From positions 62,001 through 126,000 of the forward strand of contig DBQI01000023.1 in assembly GCA_002305165.1 (NCBI GenBank): a stretch of 64,000 nucleotides of DNA, in the 5' to 3' direction. The notes beneath the pieces are model-generated. The model ran no database searches. It was not told the DNA's origin and saw nothing but the letters and a program-made list of their open reading frames with translations. The DNA is from Armatimonadetes bacterium UBA1398 (GTDB lineage: Bacteria > Armatimonadota > Zipacnadia > UBA1398). Of this stretch, positions 61,601 through 64,000 are shown piece after piece; position 1 is the first letter of the stretch; each line of letters begins with the position of its first letter. Made by a program: the position numbers and the translations under genes.

Positions 61601-63575
61601 CGCGGCGGCCATGGCCTTCAACCTCGGCGTGGCCAACATGAGACGTCGTGGGGTACGGACCACCCTCACGTGCATCACCCTGGTTCTGGTGACCTTCACG
61701 GTCTTGAGCTTCACCTCGGTTCGAACGGGCGTGAAGATCAACCGAGTCCCGCGGAACATCACGCCTGCCTACACCGGATTCCTCATGCGCGACAAGGTCT
61801 GGGTGCAGTTGGAGGACACCACCCCGGACGTCATGCGTAACGAGTGGGGGAGCCGGTTCGTTGTTGCTCCTCGCGCCTGGCACATCTCGGGGGACATCAC
61901 CAAGCGCGCGAACTACGAGATCGGCGCCTACACCAACCCGTCGAAGACCTACACAGTCCACGCCATATTGGGCCTGTCTCCTCAGGAGACGCGCGTATCC
62001 GGCCTCGATGCGCACCTGCTGCCGGGGGGACGCTGGTTCCGTGAGGGTGAGGGTCAGGCCATTATCCTGCCGCAGTCTATTGCCGAAGCGCTCGGAATCA
62101 CGCCCCAGGCTGTTGACCAGTGGAACTCCATGGAGGAAGCACTCCTCGCTCCAACCACGGTCAGCGGCGAGGATGCCGTGATTCGAGCCTACGCAACCAT
62201 GATGGGGTCCGATGCCCCCGTGATCGGGCTCGGCGGAAGCGCCTACGCCGTCGTAGGTATCCTCCCCGACGGGGTTCTGGACCCGCGCTCCAGCGAAGGG
62301 CAAGCGGCCGGAGTCCAGGGTTTCCAGGACCTTGACGGGGAATCGCTCACGCCGGTCGACTTCAGCCAACTGAAGCCTGAGGTGCTTAATCAGGTCCGGG
62401 AGATGATGAGCCAGCGGTACAAGCTGGGACGCACGGGCGTGTCATCGCTCCTCCAGGATTACGAGCACTATGTGGCGAGCCAGACCATCGTGATGCCCTA
62501 TGCTCAGGCCCTGCGGATCGGCGGCACGACCCGCTCGGTAGCCATGGGCATCGGCTCGGTCGAGGAGACCCAGGCCGTCGTCGATGAGTACATGGAGCGC
62601 CTAGCGATCAGCCTATATGCAACCGCGATCGACACAAAGACGGGCCAACCCGGCGTCTACCTCTTCTCATCGATAGGGAGCCGTTCGCTTCAGGATGTCG
62701 AGACAGTCCTGATTCCCCTGCTCATTGCCGCTCTCATCGTGCTGAACACCATGCTCGGCGCGGTCTGGGAGCGAGTGCGGGAGATACACATCTACAGCTC
62801 GGTCGGGCTCTCCCCCGCCCACGTGGGGGCGCTGTTCTTAGCGGAGTCCTGCGTCTACGCGAACCTGGGCGCCATCCTCGGCTACCTCCTTGGGCAGGGC
62901 GTCGCTAAGGTGCTCTTCCTCACCAACAGCCTGGGAGCGGTGGAGACCAACTACTCATCGCTCTCTGCGGTGTTCGCCACCGCCGTCGTGCTGGCGACCG
63001 TGCTGCTGTCGACGATCTGGCCGGCTCGGAAGGCGGCTCAGATCGCGGTGCCGGACATTGAGCGCCGCTGGCGTCTGCCCACCCCCGAGGGCGACGTCAT
63101 GACCATCAAGATGCCATTCACCGTGACGGGACGCGACGCACCCGCATGCAACGCCTTCCTGGAGGAGTTCTTCCAGGCCTATGTGGGCTATGCGGGCGGC
63201 GACTTCTACGCGGAGGATGTCGCCATCGGAGGAGTGGAAAGCGAGCATGGCGAGGGTTTCCGGCTCACCCTCAAGGTCTGGCTCGCCCCGTACGACCTCG
63301 GTGTGAGCCAACTCGTGGATCTCCGCACCATGCCCACCGGTGAGTATAGGATCTACGAACTGGAGCTGAGACTCCACCGGCAAGCCGGCGACACGAGCTC
63401 GTGGCAGAAGACGAACTGGCTCTTCGTGAACATCATCCGGAAGCAGTTTCTCATATGGCGCACCGTTCCGGTGGAGCAGAAGGAAGCCTACGCCCGCCGC
63501 ACATGGGCTGCCATAGACGGTTTAGACCAGGGCGCGCCCCAGGGATCGGTCCTGGCGAGCGAGCCCACCACCTAG
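58692..63575 (+). CDS. Giant fusion of M28-like peptidase domain and FtsX/MacB-type permease
   Basis: A 1627-residue membrane protein. A signal peptide (RHWPLLLATLAWAMLWAPASA) is followed by an M28 aminopeptidase-like domain at residues about 30-330: LSSLGSRVAGYPGALRAEQY, a PA-like insertion, and IVLQAYYDSMSVVPALAPG. M28 metal ligands HxD and DD appear as YYDS and AEQA, so zinc binding is doubtful. Three to four helices (about 860-945) and the FtsX first helix (TLTCITLVLVTFTVLSFTSV, about 990) come next, then a large external loop, and FtsX helices at about 1340-1445 (LIPLLIAALIVLNTMLGAVW, then ERVREIHIYSSVGLSP). The C-terminal soluble domain (GRDAPACNAFLEEFFQAYVG) is unnamed. It may shed or move something in the envelope. 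An upstream TTG is less likely. Confidence 0.85.
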   Translation: MMRTPMRHWPLLLATLAWAMLWAPASAAVEQSGLRTDIEFLSSLGSRVAGYPGALRAEQYIRARLTQIGVQNLREQEFALVSPVDRGFKLTLNNGDETRLYGVWPNLVATGTALPGDVQGPLIYGGDGEFTDFAGLPIDGAVVLMDFNCGTRWLNAAMLGARAVVFVEPEETTRHDAQEKYSRVPVEFPRYYLSRADAGTLVDRAARAKAGSLTCEITGRMDWEEAPVRTLIAEIPGSDPTLAQEAIVLQAYYDSMSVVPALAPGAEQACGVAAFLHIAERLIDDPPARSVILVASPGHFMGLSGMRHLADVFGPKGRRPREQAEFYERGAKDLAKLIERLDEAIGDTQERQRRTEALAMSGSEEDRQRYLLQLTPRGEVDWGAELERMQAQRRRMEQDLSLMHTYRATERIPLTVSLDLTSRSRQFGLVFAGHYYGDSTPIRFLSPLGKACSAIVEEIAAEDGWDAERLWFDGTNPKQDKNWWDYFPGRVAFESEMILQAGRPAVTFATGNDARLLFDTPMDRAQYVDVGAVAFQADAIEKTLRRLLNDPNLDQTAFKRTKRLKLPYRMYPLLGRTLEFVRRASFLPQTPIPGALVVVRGASKCLMGVRTDAYDFSNGDGDFRILGQQNGANVDAYYLDPTSGKITYAPDLGPEGERKFTRAIWQRGRQDRPLILFPSRSLALYDLVDQRYLETLEQVFVYNAQTDAEPHSFGYELPVFNPPAGETGLAVEPCAVLFAEEGTAVKATLGMGLLGARMLLLNSSEANPTGAGFVPGEHDRVPFTVYQAARDMHVLNGQRISDFVTKGVRNPQVEGLHREAGMRLGQVPDLLESRQYDRAVALARAAWAYESSAYPDVQKTARDVVYGVVFYLALLLSFTYFAERLVIAATTVAGRVCWSLAIFLAAFTMLRYFHPAFDLAVNPFIILLAFIILALALLVISIVVGKFNEQLEQLKQELGGIHRADVSRMSAAAMAFNLGVANMRRRGVRTTLTCITLVLVTFTVLSFTSVRTGVKINRVPRNITPAYTGFLMRDKVWVQLEDTTPDVMRNEWGSRFVVAPRAWHISGDITKRANYEIGAYTNPSKTYTVHAILGLSPQETRVSGLDAHLLPGGRWFREGEGQAIILPQSIAEALGITPQAVDQWNSMEEALLAPTTVSGEDAVIRAYATMMGSDAPVIGLGGSAYAVVGILPDGVLDPRSSEGQAAGVQGFQDLDGESLTPVDFSQLKPEVLNQVREMMSQRYKLGRTGVSSLLQDYEHYVASQTIVMPYAQALRIGGTTRSVAMGIGSVEETQAVVDEYMERLAISLYATAIDTKTGQPGVYLFSSIGSRSLQDVETVLIPLLIAALIVLNTMLGAVWERVREIHIYSSVGLSPAHVGALFLAESCVYANLGAILGYLLGQGVAKVLFLTNSLGAVETNYSSLSAVFATAVVLATVLLSTIWPARKAAQIAVPDIERRWRLPTPEGDVMTIKMPFTVTGRDAPACNAFLEEFFQAYVGYAGGDFYAEDVAIGGVESEHGEGFRLTLKVWLAPYDLGVSQLVDLRTMPTGEYRIYELELRLHRQAGDTSSWQKTNWLFVNIIRKQFLIWRTVPVEQKEAYARRTWAAIDGLDQGAPQGSVLASEPTT

Positions 63576-63605
63576 CCGAGGCTACTCGAATGGGGAGGCA
63601 CCGGA

Positions 63606-64000
63606 ATGCGGATCTCACGCCGTAACGCTATCCAACTGGGGTGGATGGCGGCCTGGGGCCTCATTGGTTGCGGCAGGCAACATGGCGCTCAGGGCCAGTC
63701 TGTTGGGGAGAGGACCAAACCGATGCTGCCGGCGAGTGATGGTGTGCGGAACATGAAGTCGGTTCGGCTGGGTGTCGATGTGCTCATGGACGAGCGGCTG
63801 GAGCTGCTCGAGGGGCAGCGTGTTGGCCTGATCACGAATCACACGGGGTTCGACTCCTCGCGTAGGCCTACCATCGACCTGCTACATGAGGCTCCCGGTG
63901 TAGACCTCGCGTGCCTCATGGCGCCCGAGCACGGTATTCGGGGCGACCAGGACCGAGATGGCCTCGCCTCGGAGGTGGATGCCAAGACAGGTCTCCCCGT
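63606..64000 (+). CDS. NamZ-like exo-beta-N-acetylmuramidase (DUF1343) lipoprotein, 3' partial
   Basis: Starts at ATG 63606 (GGGGAGG about 12 bases upstream) and runs off the window. N-terminus RISRRNAIQLGWMAAWGLIG then C, a lipobox. The DUF1343 opening follows: VRLGVDVLMDERLELLEGQR, VGLITNHTGF, RPTIDLLHEAPGVDLACLMA, PEHGIRGDQD and VDAKTGLP. NamZ removes terminal MurNAc from peptidoglycan fragments, so it fits cell-wall recycling. The second half of the protein lies outside. Confidence 0.92.
   Translation, partial: MRISRRNAIQLGWMAAWGLIGCGRQHGAQGQSVGERTKPMLPASDGVRNMKSVRLGVDVLMDERLELLEGQRVGLITNHTGFDSSRRPTIDLLHEAPGVDLACLMAPEHGIRGDQDRDGLASEVDAKTGLP

Overview
The window looks like one continuous stretch of a GC-rich bacterial chromosome. 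The best lineage clue is the prepilin-like gene at 57516-58229. Its mature N-terminus (FPVFAKAREKARQTSC, then LSNV), its H-x9-DG ending and the small lipoprotein that follows it are typical of Armatimonadota, with Planctomycetota-like groups as the alternative. Many enzymes of glycan turnover, DUF885, DUF6785, NamZ-type and M28-FtsX proteins fit that picture. No rRNA, CRISPR array, insertion sequence, prophage or replication origin was seen.

Layout. 1-8613 is a carbohydrate and polyol region: a Gfo/Idh/MocA oxidoreductase cut by the window edge, then a minus-strand operon of glycyl radical enzyme, its activase, a broken GH38 mannosidase/LamG chimera and a putative glycosidase, with a beta-helix protein divergent from it. 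8610-12388 (minus) encodes a PQQ-type propeller, a UbiB-family kinase and an unusual pseudopilin/thioredoxin-fold fusion. 12415-21355 has a lipid kinase on plus. On minus it has a Gld-type ABC exporter operon (ATPase, permease, GldG-like, DUF4340, MobA-like), preceded by two tandem paralogous membrane proteins of unknown family. 21668-26103 is mutS-mutL. 26281-29932 has a sugar nucleotide epimerase, a phosphofructokinase, a creatininase-family hydrolase and a PP2C phosphatase.

30063-31938 carries four consecutive small exported proteins of unknown function. 32185-34354 is a PrsA/SurA-like lipoprotein, mazG and rqcP, a module also known from Firmicutes. Next come ppdK with a histone H1-like tail, a GH32-like hydrolase, a lactonase and a Tat-exported sugar epimerase-like protein. 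42883-46774 (minus) is the translation/transcription core: tRNA-Tyr, tRNA-Thr, rpmG, tRNA-Trp, secE, nusG, rplK, rplA, an L10 leader, rplJ and rplL, without tuf or rpoBC at their usual places. 47040-49447 (plus) is tRNA-His, hisZ and hisG. 49469-53457 (minus) has nrdR, a radical SAM protein, pgeF and an unknown protein. 53594-64000 (plus) has a DUF6785-like transporter, a DUF885 protein, the prepilin/lipoprotein pair, a giant M28-FtsX fusion and the start of a NamZ-type protein.

The strongest candidates for undescribed biology are the tandem paralogues at 19585-21355, the pseudopilin-thioredoxin fusion with its propeller/UbiB operon, the glycyl radical enzyme with a TCTE active-site loop, the four-gene exported cluster, and PPDK with a basic tail. 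All functional statements rest on motifs read by eye; no database search was possible.
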